A stretch of 64,000 nt of DNA from Terriglobia bacterium (GCA_020073145.1 JAIQFS010000009.1:62001-126000), one strand, 5' to 3'; shown: positions 45,820 to 55,598, numbered from the stretch's first letter. Numbers and translations are program-made. Notes: generated by a model from the letters alone, not told the origin.

Positions 45820-47685
45820 ATGTCCAAATCAGGTTTGAGTTTCCTAATTGCAGGCCTCTTGTGCGCGGGCCTGGGCCGGGCACAGACCGGCGGCACTCTG
45901 GCGGGAATCCCCCGGACCGGACCTCCCGTCCGCTTTCAGAATTCGCCGCGCGTTCACGAGTTGATCCGTGCCGGCAGCCTCTATCTCTCGCTCCAGGATG
46001 CGCTGGCCCTGGCCATCGAAAACAATCTCGACGTCGAGTTGCAGCGCTACAACCTGCCGTCGGCCGATACCGACGCATTGCGCGCCAAGGGAGGCGGCGT
46101 CGTGCGCGGCCTGAATTTCACTCTTGCGGAAGTGCCCACCGGCGTGGGGGGGCCGCTCAGTCCGGTGTTGACCAATCCGGTCGCCACCCTCAGCGCCACG
46201 GGTGGATCTTCGGTCACGACGAACGGCTTGGAATTGGGAGTGCTCGCCGGCCCGGCCACCAATCTTTCCATGCAGGGCCCCCTCCCTCAATCCAATGGAA
46301 CGCTCATTCCCAATTACGACCCGGCCCTGGTGGGGCTGTTGAACTGGACCCATCAAACCACGCCGCAAAGCAATAGCGTGACCAGCGGCACTCCGTCACT
46401 GGTGGCCAACACCACCCTGGCGAATGCCGGGATTCAGGAGGGCTTTGCCACGGGAGCCTTCGCCGGCCTCACCTTCAACAATAGCCATCAGTCGGTGAAT
46501 TCTCTGCGGACAGCCTACAACCCCTTCACCGGATCGAGCCTCGGCCTCAACGTCACTCAGCCGCTGCTGCGCGGATTCGGCTTGAGCTTGAACCGCCGCT
46601 TCATCCGCATCGCCGGCAACGAACAGCGGATCGGGAGCCTGCTGTTCCGCCAGCAGCTCATCGCGACGGTTTACGGAGTGATTCGGCTCTACACCGATTT
46701 CGTCGCCCTGACTCAAGATGTCAAGGTGAAGCAGGAATCGGTGATGCTGGCCGAAAAACTCCTTTCCGACGTCCAGGCTCAGGTGGAGGAGGGAACCCTG
46801 GCGCCGGTGGAACAGACGCGCGCCAACGCGCAGGTGTTTTCCACGCGCCAGGATCTCGCCAATTCCCAAGGCCTGCTGGAAGAACAGGAAGCCATTCTCA
46901 AGAACGTGCTGACTCGCCAGGGAAATGAAGACCCCGACGTGCGGGCGGCCCACCTCATCCCGACCGATCCGCTCGAGATTCCGCCCCAGGACAATATTCA
47001 GCCGATTCAGGATTTGACGGCCCAGGCGCTGGCCAATCGTCCCGATCTGGGGCAGGCCCGGCTGCAAATCGACAACTCCCAGATTGGGTTGCAGGGTTCC
47101 CGAAACGCGACGAAGCCCGAAGTCGATCTGGTGGGAACCCTTCAGAACAACGGGCTGGCGGGCGCGCTCAACCCCCTGTTGCCCACCGCCGATCCGGCCC
47201 TAATCGGTGGCTATGGCGGGGTTCTCGATCAGATCTTCTCGCGCCGGTACCCGACCTATGGCATCGGGCTGCAGCTCACTCTGCCGCTGCACAACCGCGT
47301 GGCGGAGGCCGATCTGGCGCGCGATGAGATCCAGGTCAAGCAGTCCCAGATCCGGCTGCGACAGCTCGAAAACGAGGCCCGGCTGGAAGTGGAGGACGCG
47401 GTCATCGCCATGCGGCGCGCCCGCGCCTCCTCCCAAGCCGCGGCCCAAGCCCGGGCCCTGCAAGAGCAGTCGCTCCAAGTGGAGCAGGCCAAGTTCGAAG
47501 TCGGGGCCTCCACCAGCTTCTTCGTGATCCAGTACGAGAGCCTTCTGGCGCAAGCGCGCTCCACCGAAGTCGCCGCCCAAAGCGCTTACGTCAAGGCGAG
47601 GGCCGCCCTCCAACGAGCCATCGGCACCATCCTCGACGAGAATCATGTCTCGGTGGCAGCGGCTGCGAAGGGCTCGATTCGGTAG
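45820..47685 (+). CDS. TolC family outer-membrane channel
   Basis: A 621-residue outer-membrane factor with signal peptide (residues 1-21) and two TolC repeats: LQDALALAIENNLDVELQRY near residue 50 and the long helical stretches VTQPLLRGFGLSLNRRFIRI and NEARLEVEDAVIAMRRARAS. It is ~150 residues longer than E. coli TolC because the region between the first helix and the barrel holds a Gly/Thr/Asn-rich insert (residues about 85-215). The gene follows the adaptor by 13 nt and completes the tripartite pump. Confidence 0.92.
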   Translation: MSKSGLSFLIAGLLCAGLGRAQTGGTLAGIPRTGPPVRFQNSPRVHELIRAGSLYLSLQDALALAIENNLDVELQRYNLPSADTDALRAKGGGVVRGLNFTLAEVPTGVGGPLSPVLTNPVATLSATGGSSVTTNGLELGVLAGPATNLSMQGPLPQSNGTLIPNYDPALVGLLNWTHQTTPQSNSVTSGTPSLVANTTLANAGIQEGFATGAFAGLTFNNSHQSVNSLRTAYNPFTGSSLGLNVTQPLLRGFGLSLNRRFIRIAGNEQRIGSLLFRQQLIATVYGVIRLYTDFVALTQDVKVKQESVMLAEKLLSDVQAQVEEGTLAPVEQTRANAQVFSTRQDLANSQGLLEEQEAILKNVLTRQGNEDPDVRAAHLIPTDPLEIPPQDNIQPIQDLTAQALANRPDLGQARLQIDNSQIGLQGSRNATKPEVDLVGTLQNNGLAGALNPLLPTADPALIGGYGGVLDQIFSRRYPTYGIGLQLTLPLHNRVAEADLARDEIQVKQSQIRLRQLENEARLEVEDAVIAMRRARASSQAAAQARALQEQSLQVEQAKFEVGASTSFFVIQYESLLAQARSTEVAAQSAYVKARAALQRAIGTILDENHVSVAAAAKGSIR

Positions 47686-47699
47686 GCGCAGTCCCGCTC

Positions 47700-48134
47700 C
47701 TACTGGGCCTGGATCGAGTCGATGTAGCGCATTAGAGCGGTGACTCGAAGCTGGCTATCCTCCTTGCCTCGCAACGATTTGAACAACTCTCCCCAGATGG
47801 GCATATCCCGGGAGCCGTGCGCTCCCACCACGTCGTCTCCCTGGATGATGCGCTGGACGTGGACCTCGGGGAACTTCCCTCCGGCTCTGCGGGCGATTTG
47901 AGTGAGGTCGGCGGGCGTCTTCTTCAACGCTCCGGCGGCGGGACCGGTTCCTTTTGCGTCGTTGCCATGGCACACGGCGCAGTAGTGGGTGAACATTTCA
48001 TGTCCATCCATCGTGGAAGCGGCCTGCACGGGAACCCGCTTAATCGTCGTGGACGGCTCTTGAGCGCTGATCGTCGAGACGCCAAACGCCAAGGCGATTC
48101 CAATAACGAGATATTGGGGTGTTAATATCCTCAT
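47700..48134 (-). CDS. Secreted class I cytochrome c
   Basis: A 144-residue periplasmic protein with signal peptide (YLVIGIALAFGVSTISAQ) and one heme site, CAVCHG, near residue 54. The axial methionine is probably in SRDMPIWGELF. The form with TPADLTQIARRAGGKFPEVH resembles single-heme carriers of the cytochrome c oxidase or dehydrogenase support type. The start at 48134 is chosen because the longer frame would add an arginine-rich stretch before the signal. It is convergent with the efflux operon and could be an electron carrier for periplasmic dehydrogenases. Confidence 0.85.
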   Translation of the reverse strand: MRILTPQYLVIGIALAFGVSTISAQEPSTTIKRVPVQAASTMDGHEMFTHYCAVCHGNDAKGTGPAAGALKKTPADLTQIARRAGGKFPEVHVQRIIQGDDVVGAHGSRDMPIWGELFKSLRGKEDSQLRVTALMRYIDSIQAQ

Positions 48135-48243
48135 AGCTCGATCATAGCTCCAAAGAGCCGTGAGGGCAATCAAATTCCGGGCGAAATGTAACAATTTTCT
48201 ACAGTCGGCCTGGGAGGAGCGGGGGATTTCCCAACAGGAAGGA

Positions 48244-49143
48244 TCAGCGACTGTCCCAGCCCAGATGGAGATGGGTTTGGCCGTCCGTGGCGTCGAGCGC
48301 AATGTGCGACACGTCCCCACGCGAATTTCGGGAAAGGTGCAGAGAGCCGCGGAGGCGGGCGGAGTCCTCGGTGGCGACGTCAGCCTTCAGCGAATCCCCC
48401 TCCGACCCGATGACGGACCCCGAAAGAGTCAGTCGGCGCCCGCCGTCGGCGCGGAAGGATACCAGAATGCGGCCGCCGCGGTCGATGTCCACGGTGACGT
48501 CGGAAAGCCTCTGCACGGCGTCACCGCTGACGGCAGACGTGCCGTGCCCGCGCCCCTTAAAGTGGATTGCGTTGTTCCACACCAAGCCGCCCGGCCCATT
48601 GTCAACGCCGCCGGTCGGTTGGTCTCCGAATGAGTCTTCGCGGCCGGTTGACGAATAGTCAGGACTATCCATCGTCAGCCAAGTGACCCGGAAACGATAG
48701 GCTTCTTCACCGCCCCGGATGCGCACCACGGCCACATAATCGTTGGCACGCGACGGTTTCGATACCAATTGGACCGCGCCATGGCTGTCGCGGGCCTCGA
48801 ATTTGAACCCCTGGAGGTTGCGGTTGGGCAGCGCAGCGTTGCATTCCGAGCCATCGTCCCGGCCTTCCCGGCCGGTATCCGTACGGATTGAGACGACGTC
48901 ACCGCGCAGCGACACTTCGCCCTCGTGGTCGATCCGGACACGGATATCACATTCGCCTCTGCCGATCGGCACGTCCCGGCGGGTCATTTTGCCGACGCGG
49001 AACTGTGTGTCTGCGCCGGCCGGCAGAATGGCCAGAATCGCCAAGAATGGGACCGAAACGCGAAAGGAGAATGCAGCTCTCACTCTCTTCAGGATATGTC
49101 GGAACAGACCGGTTGTGGGCACTCGGTCGAACGGGGAATCCAA
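48244..49143 (-). CDS. Secreted protein of unknown function
   Basis: A 299-residue ORF with a positively charged start and hydrophobic segment (VSVPFLAILAILPAGA) ending in a likely cleavage site near residue 45. The mature part is acidic, Gly- and Asp-rich and predicted mostly beta (GEVSLRGDVVSIRTD, YRFRVTWLTMDSPDYSS, GRILVSFRADGGRRLTLSGS). It has no cysteine pair or catalytic motif I recognise. An alternative later start within the first 30 residues is possible. It is divergent from metH, whose start is 54 nt away. Confidence 0.65.
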   Translation of the reverse strand: MDSPFDRVPTTGLFRHILKRVRAAFSFRVSVPFLAILAILPAGADTQFRVGKMTRRDVPIGRGECDIRVRIDHEGEVSLRGDVVSIRTDTGREGRDDGSECNAALPNRNLQGFKFEARDSHGAVQLVSKPSRANDYVAVVRIRGGEEAYRFRVTWLTMDSPDYSSTGREDSFGDQPTGGVDNGPGGLVWNNAIHFKGRGHGTSAVSGDAVQRLSDVTVDIDRGGRILVSFRADGGRRLTLSGSVIGSEGDSLKADVATEDSARLRGSLHLSRNSRGDVSHIALDATDGQTHLHLGWDSR

Positions 49144-49197
49144 TCTTGGCGATCATCCTTTAGCCGCGCCTGCTAAACTGAGAAAAAGGTCCTCTAT

Positions 49198-52100
49198 ATG
49201 AACACGCCCCTGGAGCGGCAACGGGAGCTCGAGGACATCCTGGAGCACCGCGTCCTGGTGCTGGATGGCGCCATGGGGACCATGCTCCAACAGCGAAACC
49301 TCACGGCCGGGGACTTTGGCGGCGCTGCTCTGGAAGGCTGCAACGAGAACCTGGTCCGTACGCGGCCGGATGTGGTGCTCGATATCCATCGCGCCTATCT
49401 TCGGGCGGGCGCCGATGTGGTCGAAACTAATTCCTTTGGCGGCACAGCGTTGGTGCTGCGCGAGTACGGATTGCAGAACGACGCCTACGCCGTGAATCTG
49501 GCCGCAGCCCGGCTGGCTCGGCAGGCCGCCGATGAATTGTCCACCACCGGCAAGACGCGGTTTGTGGCCGGCTGCATGGGTCCTACGACCAAAGCCATTA
49601 CGGTGACCGGCGGAGTGACCTTTCCGGAGTTGACCAGCAACTACTATGAACAGGCTAAGGCGCTGATGGAGGGCGGAGCGGACTTGCTGCTGGTCGAGAC
49701 TTGCCAGGATACGCGGAATGTCAAAGCGGCGCTGCTGGGAATTGAGCGACTGACCCAGGAGTTGGGGCGGCGCGTTCCGATCATGGTCTCCGGGACCATC
49801 GAGCCGATGGGCACCATGCTGGCCGGCCAGACCGCCGAAGCCTTTTGCGCGTCGATCACGCATGCGCCGCTGCTGTCCATCGGGTTGAATTGCGCCACGG
49901 GCCCCGAGTTCATGACGGACCACCTCCGAACTATCAGTGAGATGGCGCCCGTTCGTGTCTCCTGCTATCCCAACGCCGGGCTGCCCAACGAGGAAGGGAA
50001 ATACCTGGAGACGCCCGATTCTCTGGCTTCCCAGCTGGAGCGTTTTCTGGACAATGGGTGGCTCAACATCGTGGGCGGGTGCTGCGGAACCACCGATGCG
50101 CACATCCGGGCCATCGCGCAGATGGCCGAACGCAAGCGGCCGCGGCTGCTGCAGCCGCGCTCACGCCGCGCGTATTACTCCGGCATCGACCTGGTGGAGG
50201 CCGACCCTGCCAGCGGCACGCTGATTGTGGGCGAACGCACCAACGTGATTGGCTCGCGCCTCTTCAAGAATATGGTGGCGGAAGAGAAGTGGGACGAAGC
50301 CACTGAGATTGCACGCTGGCAAGTCAAGAATGGCGCGCACATCGTGGATGTCTGCCTGCAAAGCACCGAGCGCGACGAGCTGCAGGATATCGCGCCGTTT
50401 TACGAGCACCTGATCCGCAAGATCAAGGCGCCGGTGATGATCGATACCACCGATCCCAAGGCGGTGGAACTGGCGCTCACCTATTGCCAGGGCAAGAGCA
50501 TCATCAATTCCATCAACCTGGAGGACGGCGAAGAGAAGTTCGAACTGGTGTGCCCTATCGCGAGACGCCACGGCGCGGCCCTTGTGGTGGGCTGCATTGA
50601 CGAAGACAAGATCCAGGCGCAGGCGTTCACGCGGGAACGGAAGCTCGCGGTGGCCGAGCGCTCCTATCGTCTGTTGACGGAGAAATACGGAATTCCGCCG
50701 GAAGACATCATCATCGACCCGCTGGTATTTCCGTGCTCTACCGGCGACGCCAACTACATCGGCGGGGCGGTCGAGACCATTGAGGCCATCCGCCAGGTGA
50801 AGGAGAAAATCCCGTACGTCAAAACGGTGCTGGGGATTTCCAACGTTGCTTTCGGATTGCCGCCGGCCGCGCGCGAAGTGGTGAACTCCGTCTTCCTGTA
50901 TTACTGCACCAAGGCCGGGCTCGACCTGGCCATCGTCAACTCCGAAAAGCTGGAGCGCTTCGCGTCGATTCCGGAAGATCAACGGCGGCTGGCGGAAGAT
51001 CTGTTATTCAACCGGCCGGCCGTGAATGCCGAAGAGCTGTCTCTGCGCACGGCGCCGGAAGACTGGCGCGCCCAGACCGCGGAACAGAAGATCGCCATCA
51101 ACCAGTTCCACATCGCCGCTATCACGGAATACTTCCGCAAGACCGGCGCCCGTGAGAAGCGCCGCGCCGCGGACCTGCCGCTGGATGAGAGACTGGCCCG
51201 CTACATCATCGAAGGAACCAAGGACGGACTGATCCCCGATTTGGATCGCAAGATGGCGGAAGGGGCCGGACCGCTGGCCATCATCAACGGGCCGCTGATG
51301 GCGGGCATGGCCGAAGTGGGCCGCCTGTTCAACAACAACGAGCTGATCGTGGCCGAAGTACTGCAGTCGGCCGAAGCCATGAAGGCCGCCGTCAACCACC
51401 TGGAGCAGTTCATGGAGAAGACCGAGACCGCCACTCGAGGCAAGGTGATTCTGGCCACAGTCAAAGGCGACGTTCACGATATCGGAAAGAACCTGGTGGA
51501 GATCATCCTGTCGAACAATGGCTACCGCGTGATCAACCTGGGGATCAAGGTGGCGCCCGAGGTTCTCATCGGTGCTTTCCAGGAACACAAGCCCGATGCC
51601 ATCGGCCTATCCGGCCTGCTGGTGAAGAGCACGCAGCAGATGGTAACCACCGCCAGCGATTTCAAGGCCGCGGGCATCCGTGCGCCCATCCTGGTGGGCG
51701 GCGCGGCCCTGTCTGAAAAATTCGCGCGCAATAAAATCGCCCCGGCTTACGGAGAAGCCGTTTGCTACGCGAAGGATGCCATGTCGGGCCTGAGCCTGTT
51801 GAACCGGATCATGGACCCGGTGCAACGCGAGGCCACGCTAGCCGCCAACCGGTTCCTGGAGGCCCCGGCGGAGGTCCCGCGCGAGAAAGCCATCCCCGTA
51901 CCCGTGACCAGCCGGCGGAGCGCCAAGGTGCGCCTGGATCTTCCGATTCCACCGGCCCCTTACCTGCATCGCAAGGTGCGCGACGTGCCGCACTTGGCCG
52001 ACGTCTGGAGCTACATGAATCCGTTCATGCTCTATGGACGTCACCTGGGATACAAGGGCAATTTCGAAAAGGACCTGGCGGACCACGAACCCAAAGCCCT

Positions 52101-52758
52101 GGAGCTGTTCCAGAAGGTGGAAGCGGTGCAGCGGGACGCCGCGCGCTTCATGAAGGCCAAGGCCGTCTGGCAGTTTTTCGAGGCCGAGCGCGACGGCAAC
52201 GCCATTCACCTGTTCGCGCCCGGCGGCTCTTCGCCCATCCACACCTTTCAATTCGGCCGCCAGCTTCGGGATAACGGGCTGTGCCTGAGCGACTATATCC
52301 TCGAGGCCGAGGAAGGGCGGCGAGATCATCTGGCGCTATTCGTGGTCACCGCGGGGTCCAGTATCCGCGAGCAGGCCGAGGAGTGGAAGCAGGCCGGCGA
52401 ATTCTTCAAGACTCACGCCATTCAGGCGCTGGCGCTCGAAACCGCGGAAGGCTGCGCGGAGTGGCTGCACCGCCGCCTTCGCGAGGACTGGGGCTTTCCC
52501 GACCCGCCATCGATGAGCATGCAAGACCGGTTCACGTCGCGGTATCGCGGCAAACGCTATAGTTTCGGATACCCCGCGTGCCCGAACCTGGACGACCAGC
52601 AAGGCCTCTGGAGACTGCTGCAGCCCGAGGAGATTGGCGTGCATCTCACCGAAGGCATGATGATGGACCCAGAAGCCAGCGTCAGCGCAATGGTGTTCCA
52701 TCACCCCGACTGCGTGTACTTCACCGCCGACGAGACCGAGCCGGTGCCGGTGGGGTGA
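49198..52758 (+). CDS. metH: Cobalamin-dependent methionine synthase
   Basis: A 1186-residue enzyme transferring the methyl group of methyl-tetrahydrofolate to homocysteine through cobalamin. The homocysteine domain spans about 1-310, with zinc cysteines in IGLNCATGPEFM and VGGCCGTTDAHIRA. The pterin domain spans about 330-610 (GERTNVIGSRLF, PVMIDTTDPKAVELAL). The B12 domain has the cap (AVNHLEQFM) and the base-off motif GDVHDIGKNLVEIIL with the axial histidine, then AIGLSGLLVKST. The reactivation domain spans about 880-1186 with the SAM motif RGKRYSFGYPACPNLDD. No B12 or SAM riboswitch is visible in the 54 nt upstream. Confidence 0.97.
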   Translation: MNTPLERQRELEDILEHRVLVLDGAMGTMLQQRNLTAGDFGGAALEGCNENLVRTRPDVVLDIHRAYLRAGADVVETNSFGGTALVLREYGLQNDAYAVNLAAARLARQAADELSTTGKTRFVAGCMGPTTKAITVTGGVTFPELTSNYYEQAKALMEGGADLLLVETCQDTRNVKAALLGIERLTQELGRRVPIMVSGTIEPMGTMLAGQTAEAFCASITHAPLLSIGLNCATGPEFMTDHLRTISEMAPVRVSCYPNAGLPNEEGKYLETPDSLASQLERFLDNGWLNIVGGCCGTTDAHIRAIAQMAERKRPRLLQPRSRRAYYSGIDLVEADPASGTLIVGERTNVIGSRLFKNMVAEEKWDEATEIARWQVKNGAHIVDVCLQSTERDELQDIAPFYEHLIRKIKAPVMIDTTDPKAVELALTYCQGKSIINSINLEDGEEKFELVCPIARRHGAALVVGCIDEDKIQAQAFTRERKLAVAERSYRLLTEKYGIPPEDIIIDPLVFPCSTGDANYIGGAVETIEAIRQVKEKIPYVKTVLGISNVAFGLPPAAREVVNSVFLYYCTKAGLDLAIVNSEKLERFASIPEDQRRLAEDLLFNRPAVNAEELSLRTAPEDWRAQTAEQKIAINQFHIAAITEYFRKTGAREKRRAADLPLDERLARYIIEGTKDGLIPDLDRKMAEGAGPLAIINGPLMAGMAEVGRLFNNNELIVAEVLQSAEAMKAAVNHLEQFMEKTETATRGKVILATVKGDVHDIGKNLVEIILSNNGYRVINLGIKVAPEVLIGAFQEHKPDAIGLSGLLVKSTQQMVTTASDFKAAGIRAPILVGGAALSEKFARNKIAPAYGEAVCYAKDAMSGLSLLNRIMDPVQREATLAANRFLEAPAEVPREKAIPVPVTSRRSAKVRLDLPIPPAPYLHRKVRDVPHLADVWSYMNPFMLYGRHLGYKGNFEKDLADHEPKALELFQKVEAVQRDAARFMKAKAVWQFFEAERDGNAIHLFAPGGSSPIHTFQFGRQLRDNGLCLSDYILEAEEGRRDHLALFVVTAGSSIREQAEEWKQAGEFFKTHAIQALALETAEGCAEWLHRRLREDWGFPDPPSMSMQDRFTSRYRGKRYSFGYPACPNLDDQQGLWRLLQPEEIGVHLTEGMMMDPEASVSAMVFHHPDCVYFTADETEPVPVG

Positions 52759-52800
52759 AGCGCATCTTGAGACAACCGCAGTTGACCGTCGCGCTCTGCA

Positions 52801-52830
52801 TTCATTCCAATTCATTCCAATTCATTCCAA
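52801..52830 (+). repeat. Three perfect 10-bp tandem repeats
   Basis: TTCATTCCAA is repeated three times head to tail at 52801-52830, 43 nt after the metH stop. It is followed by the small palindrome GTGTTGAACAC at 52834-52844. No array-like spacers are present, so it is not CRISPR. Confidence 0.9.
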
Positions 52831-52913
52831 GGCGTGTTGAACACACCTAGCCTCCGTGGTAGCGTAGTATCACTCCAGGGCTGAATTCTGCGTTCGAGGG
52901 AGCGCCGGTGAAC

Positions 52914-54578
52914 ATGCGCACTTTCTGTTTGGCGATGGCAGTATTTCTCGAGTTGGTTTATTTCCAAACGACGCCCGGCGCTGCGCAAACTCCCGCCTCG
53001 GTTGCCCTTTCAGGGCGCGTCAGCTCGGTAGAAGAGGGGCCCCTGGAAGGAGTGCTGGTCAGCGCCAAGAAGGCGGGCTCGACGATGACCATCACCGTGG
53101 TCAGCGATGCCGAGGGCTGGTATCGGTTCCCTTCGTCGAAGCTGACCCCGGGGCAGTATGGGCTGCGCGTTCGAGCCGGGGGATACGATCTGGATGGCCC
53201 AGGCACGGTCGATGTGGCCGCAGGCAAACCGGCCACCGCCAATCTGAAACTTCGTCCGGCCGCCGATCCGGCCGCGCAACTCTCGAATGCGGAGTGGTTC
53301 GCGAGCCTGCCGGGCACCGAGCCGCAAAAGGCCTCGATCCGGAACTGCACGCACTGTCACACGCTGGAACGCATCATGCGGTCGCGTGCGGATACGGACG
53401 CGATGGTGAAGGTCATCGAGCGCATGTCCACCTATCCACAGCTTTCGTTTCCCTTGATGCCGCAGAAGCTGGTCGCCCCGCGAGTGGGTGGCGGCGAAGA
53501 TCCCTTGGAGCAAAGGCTGGAAAGCTGGCGGCGGCAGGCCCAGTATCTGAGCACCGTCAATCTGAGTGCCACCGACCGGTGGAAGTACTCCTTTCACTTT
53601 CATCCCCGGCCGAAGGGGAGGGCGACCGAGGTCATTTACACCGAATACGATTTGCCGCAGCGCACGCGGCAGCCGCACGACGTGGTGGTGGATTCGGAAG
53701 GCATGGCTTGGTACGCCAGCTTCGGCGAGCAGATTCTCGGCAAGATCGACACGCGCACGGGCAAGGCGACGGAATACCCGATTCCCCGCCTGAAGGCGAA
53801 CCTGCCCACCGGTATCCTGGCGCTGCGCTTCGACAAGGACGAGAACCTGTGGATGGGGATGCAGTTCCAAGGTGGCATCGCCAAATTCGACCGGAAGACG
53901 GAGAAGTTCCAAACCTGGAGTCTGCCGCCGGAGTTGAACGGTGATTACGTTCAGATCAACCAGGTGAGCCCGGAGCATTCGTACGTGGACGGGAAGGTCT
54001 GGTTGCAGGATGCAGGCACCTACACAGTGCTTCGTCTGGATCTGAAGTCGGGCAAGTTCGAGGTCTTCACGCCCTATGCGATTCCGAGGCCCAACATTTA
54101 CGACGTGATCTCCGATGCTCAGAACAATGTGTACTTCACGGTGATGGGAAAAGAGCATATCGGGCGGATTGACGCCCAGACGGGGAAAATCACGCTCCAT
54201 CGAACGCCCACGGCCGGTTCCGGACCGCGCCGGGGAATGATCGATCCGGAGGGCCGCCTGTGGTTCGGCGAGAACCGGGCAGACCGTATCGGGATGTTCG
54301 ACACCAAGTCGGAACAATTTAAGGAGTGGGTGGCTCCGACGCCCGGGTCCTGGCCCTACGATGTGACTGCCGACAAGAACGGCGAAGCCTGGTCCGGCGG
54401 TGAGTTCACCGATACGGTACAACGCCTGAATCCAAAGACCGGTGAGTTTGTGGAGTATCTGCTGCCGCGGTTCACGAATATCCGGCGCGTGTTTGTTGAT
54501 AACTCGACCACGCCGGTTACGTTATGGGTGGGGAACAACCACGGCGCCTCCATCGTGAAACTGGAACCGCTGAACTGA
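52914..54578 (+). CDS. Secreted fusion: regulatory-like domain, heme motif and Vgb-like propeller
   Basis: A 554-residue exported protein (start GTG 52908 or ATG 52914). After a signal peptide (about 1-24) comes a carboxypeptidase-regulatory-like domain (VALSGRVSSVEEGPLEGVLV, then LTPGQYGLRVRAGGYDLDGP). Residues about 143-230 carry CTHCHTLERIM, a CxxCH heme-binding site. From about 240 onward there is a seven-bladed propeller with virginiamycin-B-lyase-like blades (GMAWYASFGEQILGKIDTRT, ENLWMGMQFQGGIAKFDRKT, GRLWFGENRADRIGMFDTKS). Lyase activity is not implied. It leads the five-gene exported cluster and could be a redox-active sugar or lignin-related binding protein, but this is inference. 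Confidence 0.85.
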   Translation: MRTFCLAMAVFLELVYFQTTPGAAQTPASVALSGRVSSVEEGPLEGVLVSAKKAGSTMTITVVSDAEGWYRFPSSKLTPGQYGLRVRAGGYDLDGPGTVDVAAGKPATANLKLRPAADPAAQLSNAEWFASLPGTEPQKASIRNCTHCHTLERIMRSRADTDAMVKVIERMSTYPQLSFPLMPQKLVAPRVGGGEDPLEQRLESWRRQAQYLSTVNLSATDRWKYSFHFHPRPKGRATEVIYTEYDLPQRTRQPHDVVVDSEGMAWYASFGEQILGKIDTRTGKATEYPIPRLKANLPTGILALRFDKDENLWMGMQFQGGIAKFDRKTEKFQTWSLPPELNGDYVQINQVSPEHSYVDGKVWLQDAGTYTVLRLDLKSGKFEVFTPYAIPRPNIYDVISDAQNNVYFTVMGKEHIGRIDAQTGKITLHRTPTAGSGPRRGMIDPEGRLWFGENRADRIGMFDTKSEQFKEWVAPTPGSWPYDVTADKNGEAWSGGEFTDTVQRLNPKTGEFVEYLLPRFTNIRRVFVDNSTTPVTLWVGNNHGASIVKLEPLN

Positions 54579-54584
54579 GGAAGA

Positions 54585-55598
54585 ATGATGGAGAAACGGC
54601 CGATGCGTTCGCGAATTTTCCGGACCTGCGTGATTCTGGCAACAGCCGTGCCCGCATTCGCCGCGCCGAAGGAGTGCGACCGCGCCTGCCTCAAGAGCAC
54701 GCTCGATCAGTACCTGAACGCGGTCATCCAGCACGACCCGGCCGCCGCGCCTTTGTTTGTCGGGTTCCGGCAAACCGAGAACGCGGTCGTGGTCCGTCCC
54801 GGCACGGGCGTGTGGAAGACGGTGACCGCGCTGGGCAAACTCCAGCGGCGCTACCTCGACCCGGTTAGCGGCCAAGCCGGCTACTTCGGTACGGTCGAGG
54901 AACAGGGCGAACCGGCCATCGTCACCGTGCGCTTGAAAGTGGAAGACCGCAAGATCACCGAAGCCGAATGGTTCCTGGTGCACAAAGGCGATCCAGGCCT
55001 CAACGGCCCGCCGGCACCCGGTCAAAATGCCGGCAATTTCTTTGACCCCGACAACGTGACGGCCCACCCGCCGCCCGACCGGATCGTGCCCAAGGATTCC
55101 CGCACCTCGCGCGAGGCCCTGATCGCGATCACCAACAGCTATTTCGACGGCATCACGACCCACGACGGCTCCCTCATCATGGCGCACCCCGGATGCACGC
55201 GAGTGGAGAACGGCAACACGGTGACCGGCCGCCCCGCAGGGGGCCGCGGACGAGGCCCGGCGCCGGAGGCCGCGGCCGCGCCAGGCGCCGTCACCGACTG
55301 CACCTCCGGCCTGGCGACGATCAACATCCAGAATGTGGCGGCCCGCCGCTACCCGATTGTGGACGAGGAAGCCGGCGTGGTTCTGGCGATCGCCGTTTTC
55401 CTGCGGAAGCCCGGCACCCCCACGCGGAGAAATGCGTTCAGCGAGTGGTTCGTGATCGACAACAGCAAGATCCGCAGCATCTATTCGGCGATGTTCTATC
55501 CACCGCCGGAGGCGCCGGTCCCCAACTGGCCTCCGTACGAGGGAAACTGGCCCCTCCCGCCGACCCTGGCAGCGCCGCCAGCGGCCCCGAACCGGTAG
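54585..55598 (+). CDS. Secreted protein with two NTF2-like halves
   Basis: A 337-residue exported protein with signal peptide (TCVILATAVPAFAAPKEC) and two similar halves. The first reads LDQYLNAVIQHDPAAAPLFV and ends EPAIVTVRLKVEDRKITEAE; the second reads TNSYFDGITTHDGSLIMAHP and ends GVVLAIAVFLRKPGTPTRRN then SEWFVIDNSKIRSIYSAMFY. Both follow the NTF2/SnoaL helix-then-curved-sheet pattern, and the whole resembles DUF8021-type proteins. A Gly/Ala/Pro insert (GRPAGGRGRGPAPEA) breaks the second half. Enzyme activity is unknown; it lies 6 nt after the propeller gene and 82 nt before the PQQ dehydrogenase. Confidence 0.75.
   Translation: MMEKRPMRSRIFRTCVILATAVPAFAAPKECDRACLKSTLDQYLNAVIQHDPAAAPLFVGFRQTENAVVVRPGTGVWKTVTALGKLQRRYLDPVSGQAGYFGTVEEQGEPAIVTVRLKVEDRKITEAEWFLVHKGDPGLNGPPAPGQNAGNFFDPDNVTAHPPPDRIVPKDSRTSREALIAITNSYFDGITTHDGSLIMAHPGCTRVENGNTVTGRPAGGRGRGPAPEAAAAPGAVTDCTSGLATINIQNVAARRYPIVDEEAGVVLAIAVFLRKPGTPTRRNAFSEWFVIDNSKIRSIYSAMFYPPPEAPVPNWPPYEGNWPLPPTLAAPPAAPNR

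Noticed and set aside
49144-49197. Cobalamin or SAM riboswitch upstream of metH
   Set aside because: Only 54 nt separate the divergent genes and no B12-box or SAM-box sequence is present.
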